NCBI GenBank assembly: GCA_002917075.1
Contig: NTMA01000063.1
Span: 124,001 to 188,000 of the forward strand
Reading direction: 5' to 3'
Source of the DNA: Hawksworthiomyces lignivorus
Taxonomy: Eukaryota; Ascomycota; Sordariomycetes; Ophiostomatales; Ophiostomataceae
Length of the DNA: 64,000 nt
Shown: positions 23,526 through 35,080 of the stretch, piece by piece
How the letters are laid out: the number at the start of each line of letters is the position of its first letter
Position numbering within the stretch: position 1 is the stretch's first letter
Translations under genes and position numbers: made by a program
The notes under the pieces: generated by a model
Seen by the model: the letters and a program-made list of their open reading frames with translations, nothing else
Told to the model about the DNA's origin: nothing
The model's database searches: none

Positions 23526-23876
23526 ATGATGAAAATCCGGCCCGCTTTCTCTATGGGCCTGCGCGGCGGCTTCCTCGCGGCAGTTCTCGCTGCCGCGACC
23601 GCAGCCTCGGCCCAGGGCTCTACGACTATCGTCCTGACCGAGGCGATCCTGTCCACTACGACCATCGTGCTGCCGGCCTGGTCGACGAGCTCTTCGACGT
23701 CGAGTGTAGTTAGTGTTAGCACTGGCACAGGAAACGACACGTCTGCCACGATAGCGACGACGACACCCACCACGGTGCCGACCGCGGGCGCCGAGACGCT
23801 GTCGGCGCTGGACTACTGCTACGAGGCTATGGGCGGCATGGTGGCGTTTGTCGTGCTAGGGCTGTTCGTGCTGTAG
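23526..23876 (+). CDS. Small secreted Ser/Thr-rich protein, probably GPI-anchored
   Basis: A 116-residue protein if translation starts at the first Met of the MMKIRPAF segment. An in-frame Met 22 codons upstream (23460) is less likely, because it would bury the signal peptide. Residues 2-27 have a basic start, a hydrophobic core (GGFLAAVLAAATAASA) and an Ala-x-Ala cleavage site, a convincing secretion signal. The mature part is almost entirely Thr, Ser, Val and Ala, likely O-mannosylated. The C terminus is hydrophobic (MVAFVVLGLFVL) with small residues before it (EAMGG), as in GPI-anchor signals. I recognise no family. It is probably a cell-wall or plasma-membrane mannoprotein. It has one Cys, so no disulfide-stabilised effector fold is suggested. 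Confidence 0.65.
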   Translation: MMKIRPAFSMGLRGGFLAAVLAAATAASAQGSTTIVLTEAILSTTTIVLPAWSTSSSTSSVVSVSTGTGNDTSATIATTTPTTVPTAGAETLSALDYCYEAMGGMVAFVVLGLFVL

Positions 23877-24807
23877 GACAAAGACGGACACGCGATGAGG
23901 AAGGGAGGGGAAGGGGAAGGAAAACAGGCAGAAGATGAAGCCTCTGATTTTGGTGCGACGGGTGAGACGAGCGCTGATTGCATATGAAAAGGACAGAACA
24001 GCAAACATGGCCACAAGCAAGACGAAAACGGCTCGGCCATCGCACAGCATCACAATGCCCAAGACGGCCAGAAATTTACGTAAAATAAAACCGGCAGCAA
24101 CAGGTCTCTATATAGTAGCATCTTAGTCTCTTTATTTTCAACTCGATATACAAGAATTACAAAACAAATACGGGGAATCTCAAATACAGCGAAGACTCTC
24201 GTGCCTCCTTGGGCCTTTTGGCACTGCGTCGTCTGTACCACCTCATGTAACCGTGTATCACCAGATGAACGCGCAGTCGCTTAGCGAGGCGAGATGGCAA
24301 AAGTGACGAGTGGAAATGCTATAAAAGGAACCAACCAAGATTATTACACGAACAAAAACAAAGAGAGCAGCCTGCGAATGCAGCCGTCTAACAATCTCCT
24401 CCTCGGACTTCTGTCCATGGCGTTTCTCAGGTTTGCTTCCCTCGTCTTCTTTCGAGTAGATTTTGCGCCTCGATTGTTTCATTTACGTCTTTCGGCGTGA
24501 TCTTGACGGCTTGCACGGTCTTCTAGAATGTAGAAAATTACACGGTGTGCTTGAAGCAAACGTTGCTTGTCCTTCTGCACCTCCCAGAAGACGGAGAGCA
24601 AGCTGCCCTGAACAGCTGCATGGGTCCGGTTGGCTGTCTTGTAATGGGGGTATCGTCTCTGAGCCGCCGTCGCATGCTTAGTTCTTGATTTCGCCGGCTC
24701 TGAACATGTGCTGGTCTGTTTCGCGCTCGGCAGAGATCCCGCACGTTTTCGTCTCCCGCACTCTGTTTTTGTTTCTCTCGTATCATAGTTTCTTAACAAG
24801 GCGCCTT
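23877..24807. other. Convergent intergenic region
   Basis: 3' flanks of the small secreted-protein gene (plus) and dph3 (minus). A basic minus-strand frame at 24258-24482 shows no domain and I regard it as chance. Confidence 0.55.
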
Positions 24808-25177
24808 TCAGGCGGCCGCAGCTACTGCCTCGCTCGCCGGTCCGTTCCCTGGTCCCCGGGGAAGATTTTCCTGCCAAGTAGTTAGCATGACCTGTCACGG
24901 TTTCTACAGACTTGGAGCGCCATGTAACATAGCGCGGAGAAGAGGGGTGGGATGCTGAGAGAAGAAGAGAACTTACCACATCGTAGATCACCCGGATCAT
25001 CAGGCTGCAGCTCGGGCACACAGCGATGTCGTTGGACTCGTCCAACAGGTCGTCGAGAGCAATCTCGAAGCGGTCGCCGCAGGGACAGGGGTGTGTGTAG
25101 AGGCCACGAGCAGCGTCAAAGGTCATGTCCTCGATCTCGACCTCGTCGTAGATCACCACGTCGTCGTCGCCGCTCAT
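24808..25177 (-). CDS. dph3: Diphthamide biosynthesis protein 3 (CSL zinc finger)
   Basis: Two exons on the minus strand: 25177..24977 (67 codons) and 24870..24808 (21 codons with stop), giving 87 residues. The intron runs from GTAAGT to a GCTAAC branch site ten bases before CAG. Exon 1 encodes the full CSL zinc-binding domain: [12 protein letters not shown], then CPCGDRFEI, then [10 protein letters not shown], with four zinc cysteines as CxC and CxxC. Dph3/Kti11 passes electrons to Dph1-Dph2 for the first step of diphthamide synthesis on elongation factor 2, and also serves Elongator-dependent tRNA modification. The short second exon gives a tail [20 protein letters not shown], matching the acidic-to-alanine tails of other filamentous-fungal Dph3 proteins. 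Without splicing the frame stays open for 232 codons, which would mislead automatic annotation. Confidence 0.93.
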
Positions 25178-26001
25178 TGTGGAAAAAAAGGTAGAGGTCT
25201 GCTGTTCAAAATTCTGTAGAAGACAGAATAGCCTGGGTGATACAGAGCCAGTTGCAATGTAAGGAGATCGGAGAAAACTGGTGGTTTCTTGAGAATTAGA
25301 AGGCAGTGCGGCGGGAAGTGCAAGTATAAGGATTTACATGAAGTAATAAAAGAAAAAAAAGAGCCAAGTTGGAGGGGCAAAATAGTACAGTTCGCGAAAT
25401 GACTAATACTGTGTCTGCCACTGTCTGCCTCTTCAGATCTTGCCGCGTGTTAGTCTATATTGCTTCTTCTATAGTTTAATAATATTACCCCAGACTTTCT
25501 GTTATTGCTTCTTCATTAACGAGCGGCTCATTTGTATTTGCAGTTTCGTAGTGGGACATGTGGTGGAGGCAGCATTGAAAAGACTGGGTGCAAGTCAGAA
25601 GGAAGAAATTAGCAGCGCAGCAATGGGGTGAATCGCTTTCTCCTAATTCATGCAGTCTTTTGAAAGCTGAGCAGAAACAAAGAAAATATTGTATCTTTGA
25701 GGATGAAAATTATGGCAGTATGAAAGTATACGAAGTACAATACAAATTAGATATAAACTAAGAAGGACGGCTAGGTGGAAACACACATAAGGAATCGCAA
25801 GACACGTACGTGTAGATAGCAATGACATGGTAGCAGGCAAAAGCAATGAAAAGAAAGACAAGAAAATGCGAATGTCAAATCAAGATCGCAGAATATAGAG
25901 AACAGACGGCGCAAGCCTGGACTAAATGGCATATGGACTATTACATGGAGAGAGTCTTTGGGAGGAGAACGGAAGGGGAGGAATCAGGAAAGAACCGATG
26001 T
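25178..26001. other. Intergenic region
   Basis: Upstream region of dph3 and 3' flank of the Ede1 gene, both on the minus strand. Moderately AT-rich, with no supported gene. Confidence 0.55.
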
Positions 26002-29000
26002 CTAGGACTCGTTGGCCAAGAAATTGGCAGCCTGCATTACATGTTATCAGTTATGTGTCTGACAAATACCGTGGCTGCATATGCGGCCGCTTCTGCGGCG
26101 TCCTGTGTGCACTTACCCGGTCAACGTTGTAGTCGTATTTCTCCAGCGCGTCCAGCGCCACCGACCGGGCGTAGCCCATCGACGTCAGCCTCTGCAGGAG
26201 AGGGTCGTCGTTCGTGGTGTCGTCTGTCGCCTGGCGGACTGGGGCGGGTCTGCTCTCGCCTTCGCCGGCAGCCGTAGTGACAGCTGTGCCGGGCGCCGCC
26301 GCCGCTGCCGGCTTCTGCTCGTCGCCGATAAAGGAGTACCAGTCGGCGCCGTCCGCAGCGGCCGTCGGCTTGGATCCGGTGCCGTTCTGCGTCACAGCGC
26401 TGCCGATGCCCGCGGTTGTTGTCGACGCGCCGAGGCTGGAAAAGTCGAAGCTGTTGTCGACGCCAAAGGATGTTCTCGAGTCGAGCTTGCCCGGAGACGA
26501 GTCAAAGGCCGACTGGAAGTCGTCTAGGCCGGACCGGCTGATGTTGGCAAAATCGTCGTCTGCCGAGCCCTCTCGCGCATCTTCAAGGCCCTCAAAGTCG
26601 TCGTCTAAGTCATCAAACGCCGAATCCTCGGACGCCACCTTTGGCGGCGGCGCAGGCACAGGTGTCTTGGCAGGTTCTGGGACCAGCGGTGCTGCGGTGG
26701 CAGTGAAGATGTCATCCACACTAGGAGGCGGTTTGCTGTGAATATGAGTATATGACAAATAATGCAACGAACAGAACAAGAAGGGAAGCTAGCATACCTG
26801 AACACATCAGAAGGGGCCGCTGCGGTCGTAGGACTTGCGAACATATTCGTATCCGCAAAGATCGACTTTGGCAGCGAGGGCAGAGCTGCATTCGCAGCAC
26901 TGCTGCTGCTGCCGTTTTCGGGATGGTTCTCTGGCGCGGCAGCCGGGGCCGCAGGAACCGGGGCTTCTGCTGCCTTCTGCGCCTTTCCCGCGCTGGGCGA
27001 TGCGGGCGCAAAGTCATCGTCGAATCCGCCGCCTTCGCTGTCAGAATCGGATTCGTCATCTCGGTTCAGCTCAGAAATGGGCGGGAACTCAGTGTTGAAG
27101 CTGGCAAAGGCCTTGGCAGCGTCGGTGTTGATAGCGTCTTCGTTCTTGGACGTAGCTGCGGCGGTGGTTGCTGCGGCGGCTGTGCCGCTGCCGCCGGCGC
27201 CGTTCGTGGGCGAGGTTGGCCCGTTCGCCCGAGCCGCCTTGAAGCTGGCAAATGCAGACTCGAAATCTTCCTTGGCCCTGTCCTGTTGCTGGTCGAGAAC
27301 CGAGAACGGGTCGCCGCCAAGGCTGTCGTTCTGTGCGTGACCCTGTGCCCAGACCGACTTCTCCTTGTCCGCGTCAGCAGTAGGTGAAGACACGTTGTTT
27401 GTGCCGCTAGCGGCCACAGCTACGCCGGTTGCAGCCGCAGTCACGGCAGCGGCGGCAGCGGGACCCGGAAGGCCGAAGGCAGCGAAGGGAGACGGAGAAG
27501 ATGTCGGCTCTTCAGCATGGGGCGACTTGGTTGTCGTGTCTTCCTGGCTGGTGGAAGACGCCACCTGAGGTGCTGCAGGTGCGGCTGTCGTCAGAGCATG
27601 CTCGGCAGCAGCGGAAACAGGAGGCTGAGCTGGGGCTGGCGCCGTGGCTGCTTCGGGCGCGGCAGAAGACGCTATAGGTTCTCCGAAAGGCAGAAAGCCG
27701 GTACCGATCTGCCGGCCAGAAGGCTCAGGAGAGGGTGATGCGGCATCGGAAGCGACGGCGGCGTGACGGCTCTCACCTGGCGTCGCCGTCTCTGACGTCG
27801 GGGCGGTGACAGCTGAGAAGGACGAGGAGCCGGTGGACGCGCCGGTGAACTGGGGCCGAACAGCGGCAGGGACAGCAGAAGCTACAGCAGGAGAGGCAGC
27901 AGCCGCAGCAGCAGGTGCCGCCGCTGTAGGTGCAGGACCAAAGACGTCGTCGAACGACTGCTCACCAAACGGCTTGGCAGCCGCTGCCAGCGACGGCGAG
28001 GACGACGCCTGTCCCTGGTTCGGGGACGTGAAGACGCCCATGATGTCGGTGCTCCCGGTCCGACGGAAGAACGGGTTCTTGCCGCTGGCGGACGCGACAG
28101 AGGGGCTCGCGCCGGACGAGGCGGCGCTGGAGACGCTGGCGTTGTGGATCTGGCGAGCCAGGTCCTGGTTTTGACGCGTCAAGTCTTCAGCCTCCACCTT
28201 GAGCTTGTCCCGCTCGCTCTCGCCGAGAGAGAGCTGCTTTCGGTTGATGGCGACGATTCCCTTCTGCTGGCGGGCCTCGGACTTGAGCTTCTCGATCTGC
28301 GGCTTCAGCTGGTTGACTTCGGCGCTGACGACCTTGATGCGCTCCTTGAGGTTGCTGTTTTCTTGCTGGTCCGCGTGCAGGGCGGTGGAGACCTGCTGGT
28401 GCTGGGTTTGGAGCTCCTGGTGGGACGCCTCGAGCGCGGCGAGCTCAGTCTGCAGCTTCTTGGTCTCGGTACGGGACGTGTTGAGCTGTTCTTCCAGGGC
28501 CCGGACATCGCGGGCCTCCTTCTCGTAGAGCGTGCGCAGCTGGGCGAGGCGCTGCTCAAAGTTCTTCTTCTGGACGCTCGTCTGGTTCAGCTCCGCCTGC
28601 AGAGTCGTCCGATGGGTGGAGGTCTCCTGCATATGCTTTGACAGCGAGCCGATCTGGTTGGAGAGGTTGGCGAGCTCCGCTGTGTCGTTGGACAGGTTCC
28701 GGCTGGCCTCGTCGTTGTCACCGCCGAGCAGGTCATTCTGGACGGCGGGCGCAGAAGGCGCCGGCATGGAAAATGCGGCAGGAACAGGTGGTACCGCCGG
28801 TATGGACCTAGAAACCGACGAGGGCGCAGAGCTGTTGGAGTCGCCCGTAACTTGGGCAGTCAGGGTGCGGCCAAAGGAAGACGACGGAACGAAGGGCTTG
28901 AAGGAGCTTGTGACTGTGGTAGGGGACCTTGTTGGCGAGCTGGGCGGGATGGGGCTGGTGCCGCTGGCAAAGGGGTCGGTGAGGGTCGGCGGCGCGACAG

Positions 29001-30586
29001 AGCCACTGCCGGTCGGTGTTGCAGCCAGCGCCGGCAGAGAAGGAGCAGACGAAGAGTCTGGGTCGAGACCAAATAGATCGTCTAGAGCAGACTTTGGCTT
29101 CGGCGGCGCAGGCGGCGGAGGTGCCGGCGGCTTCGCAGCAGGGCTGGCTGTGTGGATGGCGCTGCGCAAGCTTGGAGGGATGAGGTTGAGCGGCAGCTGA
29201 GCAGGTAGGATGTTGGTGCCATCTGCCCGTTGTCGCTGCTGCTGGATCAGATACAGCGCCACGGCAAAAGTGTCGTTCGTGAGGCGGCCTTCGGAGTTGA
29301 CGTCGGCCAAGTCCCAGATCTGTGCCAGAACCTGCTCGTTGAGACCAGACCGCATCAGGAAGGGGACGGCCTCTTCGCCAGTGATGTATCCCTTCTTGGT
29401 CTTATCCAGGCTGTCAAATACCGGGTCCATACGCGCCTTCTCCACCGGCGTGATCAGCCAGTCGCTGCCGCCACCAGTGGTGTTTGGCGTCACTGCCGCT
29501 GGGGGTGGTGGCCGGCTGACCGGGGAACTCGCAAAGGCGGGAACGCCGGGACGTCCGGTGCCGGTCAGCTGGCCGGTGAGCTGCCGCGGAATACCACCAG
29601 CCGGCAGCGGAGGAATGCCACTTCCGAGGCCACCGCCCAAGGGGCTCTGCTGTCGTGCGACGGGGCTGCCTGGACCCCCCGAGGCCATTGCGGCTCCTCG
29701 GGAGGCTGCATCGTACAGAGCGGCGGGGAGGATGGCCGGCAGGGCGCGCAGCGTACCAAGCTTGGTGGAGGTCAGCAGGTGCATGGCAATGATGAACTCG
29801 GTTTGTACGAGAGCGCCGCGCTGCTCGGTGTCGGCGAGAGTCCAGATGCGGCCGAGAATCTCAACGTTCAGGCCCGACTTCTCAAATATGCGCTTTGCCT
29901 TGTCGCCAGATAGCATGGACTCGCCGCGAGCCTGATCTTGAAACAGCCGGGCATACTGGGCGGCTTTCTCGACAGCCAGCGGCGGCACACGAGCGGCAGC
30001 AGCACCTCCTGTGCCTTGTGCTGTGAGCTCTGGCGGAGCAGGGGCGCTGGTGCCGGGGGCGCTGGATCCCGGGGCGGGGAGGACGCCGGCATCAGTGGGA
30101 ATGCCTTCGAAGAGGGGAATCGAGCTGGGTTGCAGGGCGAGGCTCGGCGTCGGTTCGCGGCCGGCCTGGGCATGACCGATGAGGCGGAGGGCGACGCCGA
30201 AGCCCGCAGGGGTCAAGAACCCACGGTTTTCCTTGTCGGCAATTTGCCAGATCTAAAATTAAAAAAATTAGAAGACTAAAGAAAGAAGCGTCGGGGAAGT
30301 CGATAGGGGGTTGCTCACCTCGCCGAGAGTGCGCGAATCCAGGCGAGTCTTCTCGAAGAATTTGACAGCGACCTCGCCTACGACGATGCCGGCATTCTCG
30401 GAATCAGCCTGACGGAAGAGCTGGCCATATACTTTCTTCTCTATGGGGTTGAGGTTGAGGCCTGGACAAACAGAAAAGGCAAGGTTAGCTGTTCTCTCTT
30501 CTTTCCGGTCCCCCTGGACACGGGATAGATGGTCGTCTCGTCAGGGTCGTGATTCACTTACCAGCGTCGGTCGCTTCAGGAGCCAT
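26002..30586 (-). CDS. ede1: Ede1/Eps15-type endocytic scaffold (three EH domains, coiled coil, UBA)
   Basis: Five exons: 30586..30562, 30461..30319, 30252..26798, 26735..26117 and 26031..26002. All junctions keep frame, giving 1423 residues. Three EH domains lie at about 10-85 (NPIEKKVYGQLF), 150-225 (KAAQYARLFQDQ) and 318-400 (WLITPVEKARMDPVFDSLD), each closing with an IW-x-L/I-AD core. A heptad-rich coiled coil spans roughly 565-710. A long Ala/Ser/Pro region follows, with an NPF tripeptide near 782. The C terminus is a UBA domain (LLQRLTSMGYARSVALDAL) whose last helix, AANFLANES, is encoded by the 10-codon final exon. In yeast, Ede1 starts clathrin-mediated endocytic sites, binding NPF adaptors through EH domains and ubiquitin through UBA. 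The same cortical role is inferred here. Confidence 0.93.
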
Positions 30587-33081
30587 TTCGTATAATGGGT
30601 CCCGAGGCTCGGGGGGCGTCTGTGGTAGGTCGGCCTCTTTGCTTTTCTTGTTTTCTTTGCTGGACTTGCGTTGATGTTCGTGGCTCCCGCTTGCTGCCCC
30701 GGTCTTCGAGTGAAGGCGAAAGAAAGACACGATGCTGGCGCTCCCCGAGATAGGGGAGGAGAGGACACTTGGGAGGGTTTTTTGATTTGGGTTTGGTTAG
30801 CGAGGAGCTAAGCTCTATAGGCGCAGGGGCCGGCGTTCGTCCTGTGCTGCGTTTTCTGTAGCAACGAGGTTTGAATACGAAGGGAAGAAGGAGAGGGCTC
30901 GCAGACAAGCAAGGCTCTTTTTGGCTTGCTCCACAATGTCAAAGGGGGAGAAAAAAAGGAAGGAAAAAAGAATCAAGAGCTGTGGTCGAGAGAGACAGTG
31001 ATGCGAAGAGGCATTGCTTGTGGAGGAGGACCTAAATGGAGATGGAGTGGAGGGATTGGGACGAAAAGCAGTGGAGCTTTTTGGAGAGACTGGTCTTTTA
31101 TTTTTGTCTTTTCGCCTAGAGGAAGAGAGCAGGGAACAGCGGCGAGGCAGAATGAAGAATTACGTCGTAGGTCACAGAATGGCTCGTGCTCGCAGCTTTT
31201 GGTCGATTCTGGATTTGTTTTCGTGATTTGATGAAGAAAAGAGAAAAGAAAAGAGAAGATCAAGAAGCGAAGCCAAGAATGGCAAGGAAAAAGAGACATC
31301 CGTTTCGAGAGATGGCTGGCGTGCGTATTCACGGGTACCTTTGCAGCATTAGCAGCAAACGGCAACAGCACGAGCACCAGCGCCAACAGCAACAGTCGCA
31401 GTTGCTGTGGGTGCCTGTGGCTTGCATTTTGGGAAGTTGGGAAGGGTGGGAAGGAAGGCGCAACTAGCTTCGGTGGTGGCTTCCTCCCTAATACTCAGTT
31501 GGTCTAGCCAGAAATCCCAGCCTGTCACTTTGCAGGTGCAGGGTGCGGCAAGTGCTGACTGGTCAGCATTACAGGTGGCTCTTTTCCTTTTCTTCCTTTT
31601 TCCTTTCTTTTCTCGTGGCTTTCATCACTAAAAAGGCTGCCCTGCCCCATATTCCTGCCCTGTATTCTTTTTATTTCCTTGCCTCTTCCTTCGCTTTGCC
31701 GCATTCCCGCCGTTACGCATCGCATAACGACCTATAAGCTATGCTGCTAAGCCGCTTTAGGGATGCAAAACAAAATAGCGACTTGCTCTTCACCTCCATA
31801 ATACCAAGGCTTTCTCAAAAGTATTTGGGTGGCAGGTTTGCTTAGTCCTTCGTACTCGTCTGTACGACTAGGAGCATACTTCCTTAGCGTAAACCACTCT
31901 CAATTAAACAATGTGATATTCTTCGGCCACGTTCTTTGTTATCCCCCCGAAAATGAATGACACAATGACGAAGCTCAGAATATGCATCTCGGGGAATGAC
32001 ACAAAGCAACGACGTAACCAAACTAAACACAAACCACCGGGGTTCTATGTGCTATTCAATTTGAGAGTTTCGGCGCTATGTAGTGCATTTTTCTACGCTA
32101 CACGTATGTACTTATTGCTCGTAGCTCCGAATTAACCAAGACGATGTGGAGCCGCACATCGTGGCCTGCCAGACTCTTCTGATGCTATTACTGCCCGCTG
32201 AAAAAAGAAGCAGCGCGCCGAAAACTCCGCGACAAGTTTGGCTGTGGTTTCGTCATATGAGGTAATGCAATATCACGCGTATATTGCAGTATGAAAGGTC
32301 GGGCCAAAGACGTCTGCGTACAGATTGCTGCTCGTGTGCGTCTCGAAATCTAGGGTTCGTAAATATGTTGCTTTTAGCTGTTTGTGCAGAAAAAAAAAAA
32401 AGAACTTGATGACGTGCAGCTAGGGTATTGAGACCCAGTGGCCTTGAAGTTTGGTGGTCTGTGGCTCTTTGTGCTCGTAACTTTTTGTTTTTGTTTGTTT
32501 GTTAGTTTCCACAAGCAGACAAAAGAGATGTGATCTAGAAACGGACATTTTCTTTAACACACCATCTCATCTGCTATCACGCTCTTTTTGAAGAAGATTT
32601 TATTCATACAAACAGATACACATATACACACATATATATATGCATCCATACATATGCCCACATACACATAATGTGTATATATGTGCATTATATTATATAT
32701 ATATATATATATACAGAAACATAAGCTAAGCAGGTGAACGTAGCCGTTTCAGCGCCCAATACCTTGTCACTGTCTATTAATTTTTGTGAGTCCGTCCGTA
32801 TCTTTTGCTTGCCAAGAACAGACAGACACCATGGTCACAAGGAACAGAAAGAGAAAAGGAGAGCATAAAATAAGAAAGGAGCAAAAAAACAAATTAAAAA
32901 AAGTATGGGAATACAGTGGTGCCAATCTGTTTTGTGTTCATACGATATCTTCCTCTTCTCGCGATTACGAACAGAGGGTTATAAAAAAACGAACGAGAAA
33001 AAAAGCTCAAGACTCCTTCCACTCTAACTCTCTTACAGCGTCTTCTACGGCATTTCTACCGAAGGTGGATACATCCCGCGC
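30587..33081. other. Intergenic region, 2.5 kb
   Basis: Upstream of ede1 and downstream of alpha-tubulin (both minus). Short AG-rich frames near 30926-31470 resemble leader sequence. An AT/CA-rich microsatellite block lies at 32615-32714. I see no supported gene. Confidence 0.5.
32615..32714. repeat. Compound CA/TA microsatellite
   Basis: Mixed CACATA, CATATG and TA units ending in a pure TA run at about 32693-32713. It sits some 370 bases beyond the alpha-tubulin stop codon. Confidence 0.85.
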
Positions 33082-35080
33082 CTAGTACTCGGCCTCGGTG
33101 CCGTCCTCACCCTCCAGAGAGTCCGTCGCGACCTCCTCGTAGTCGCGCTCCAGAGCAGCCAGATCCTCACGGGCCTCGGAGAACTCGCCCTCCTCCATGC
33201 CCTCACCGACGTACCAGTGCACGAAAGCGCGCTTGGAGTACATGAGGTCGAACTTGGCCGACAGGGCGGACCAAGCCTCGGCAATAGCCGTGGTGTTGGA
33301 GAGCATGCACCTGAGATGCGTTAGCAGATGGGACGAGAACAGCAAAAGACGAAATATCAAGCATTTGATCACTGAAAGTGTTAAAAAAAAAAGAAAATAC
33401 GTACACAGCGCGGTTGACCTTGGCCAGGTCTCCGTTGGGAACGTTCTGGGGCGGCTGGAAGCAGATACCCAGCTTGAAGCCGGTCGGGCACCAGTCGACG
33501 AACTGGATGGTGCGCTTGGTCTTGAGCGTGGCCACGGCAGCGTGGGCGTCCTTGGGCACGACGTCGCCGCGGTACAGCAGGCAGGTGGCCATGTACTTGC
33601 CGTGGCGGGGGTCGCACTTGACCATCTGGTTGTGGGGCTCGAAGCAAGACATGGTCATCTCCTGGACGGAGTTGGCCTCGTGGGCGGCCTTGGCGGCCGA
33701 GATGACGGGGGCGTAGGCGACGAGAGGGAAGTGGATGCGGGGGTAGGGTACCAGGTTGGTCTGGAACTCGTTGAGGTCGACGTTGAGCGAGCCGTCGAAG
33801 CGCAGCGAGGCGGTGATGGAGGACACGACCTGGGCGATCAGGCGGTTCAGGTTCTCAAAGTTGGGGCGCTCCAGACCCAGGTTGCGGCGGCAGATGTCGT
33901 AGATGGCCTCGTTGTCGACCATGAACGAGCAGTCGGCGTGCTCCAGGGTGGTGTGGGTGGTCAGGATGGAGTTGTAGGGCTCGACCACGGACGTGGACGT
34001 CTGCGGGGCCGGGTAGACGCAGAACTCGAGCTTGCTCTTCTTGCCGTAGTCCACCGACAGGCGCTCCATCAGCAGGGCGCCGAAGCCAGAGCCGGTGCCA
34101 CCGCCGAAGGAGTGGAAGACGAGGAAGCCCTGCAGGCCGGCGCAGCCATCAGCGACGCGGCGGACCTTGTCGAGCACCTGGTCGATTAGCTCCTTGCCCA
34201 CGGTGTAGTGGCCACGGGCGTAGTTGTTGGACGCGTCCTCCTTGCCGGTGATCATCTGCTCGGGGTGGAACAGACTGCGGTAGGGGCCGGTGCGGACCTC
34301 GTCGACGACATTGGGCTCGAGATCGCAGTAGATGGTGCGGGGGACGTACTTGCCCTGGCCTGTGAGAGGAGAGAGAACCGATTAGCACCAAAGATTCCTT
34401 GATTGCAGCACAAGGAGCACAGATGCAAAAGAAACCCTACCAGTCTCGGTGAAGAAAGTGCTGAAGCCGTGGTCGGGCTCGGCAGCCTTCCGCTCCTCGG
34501 TCAGGTAGCCATCGGGCTAGATAGCAAGCGTCAGTAAAAAAAGCCATGATGCTGCTGGTAGGATGTATGTAAAAAGGAGAAAATAGAGCAGGAACATACC
34601 TGAATACCGTGCTCAAGGCAGTACAGCTGTTTGTTGACATTGTCAGTACTACCCCTCGTTATGTTTTCCGCGTGGTGACTGGCCGCGAACTCTTTCCCCC
34701 TATCAGATTGGATGCAGCTGTAGACGCAGCTGAACCTTGAAGGATTTTGGAATAAATGCCTACCTCCCAGCAAGAATTGGCAATCTGGCAACCAGCCTGG
34801 CCGACTATTTGAGAACAAGAGAGTCAGTAACGAATGTTTACATATGGAAGGCAGGCTGTACGGGTATTGGTGTGGTGCTGGCGTCCGCCTGTCGTGGCTC
34901 CGATCATGATGCGGTGAAGGACGAAACAGGAGAACACCACCCTCCTCTCCCCCAAAAAACTCCAAGTAAACGACAGCAGCACACAGACACGCGGCAGACG
35001 GTGATTGTGCAATGCATACACACAAGAAGGAAAAGAAACAACAAGTTCTACATACCGTTGATGCTGATGATCTCACGCAT
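33082..35080 (-). CDS. Alpha-tubulin
   Basis: Six exons: 35080..35056, 34804..34764, 34626..34600, 34516..34441, 34359..33405 and 33310..33082. Frame is kept at all five junctions, giving 450 residues, the standard alpha-tubulin length. The N terminus reads [20 protein letters not shown]. The tubulin GTP-binding signature GGGTGSG is near residues 142-148, and the T7-loop/catalytic region and C-terminal acidic tail ([10 protein letters not shown]) are present. It ends in Tyr, so detyrosination is possible. It pairs with beta-tubulin in microtubules for nuclear movement, mitosis and vesicle transport in hyphae. The first four exons are only 25, 41, 27 and 76 nt, a 5'-biased pattern usual for fungal tubulin genes. 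The second intron-exon block around 34550-35080 is the part most easily mis-annotated. Many Sordariomycetes have two alpha-tubulin genes, so I assign no A/B symbol. Confidence 0.97.

Noticed and set aside
24258..24482. Basic minus-strand frame
   Set aside because: No domain, no promoter signals, and it overlaps the 3' flank of dph3.
24479..25177. 232-codon minus-strand frame starting with Dph3
   Set aside because: It arises by reading through the dph3 intron. The spliced form has consensus sites and the family tail.
30973..31392. Minus-strand frame with a signal-peptide-like start upstream of ede1
   Set aside because: Hydrophobic start comes from GC/TC-rich leader DNA; the rest is featureless and has no homologous motif.
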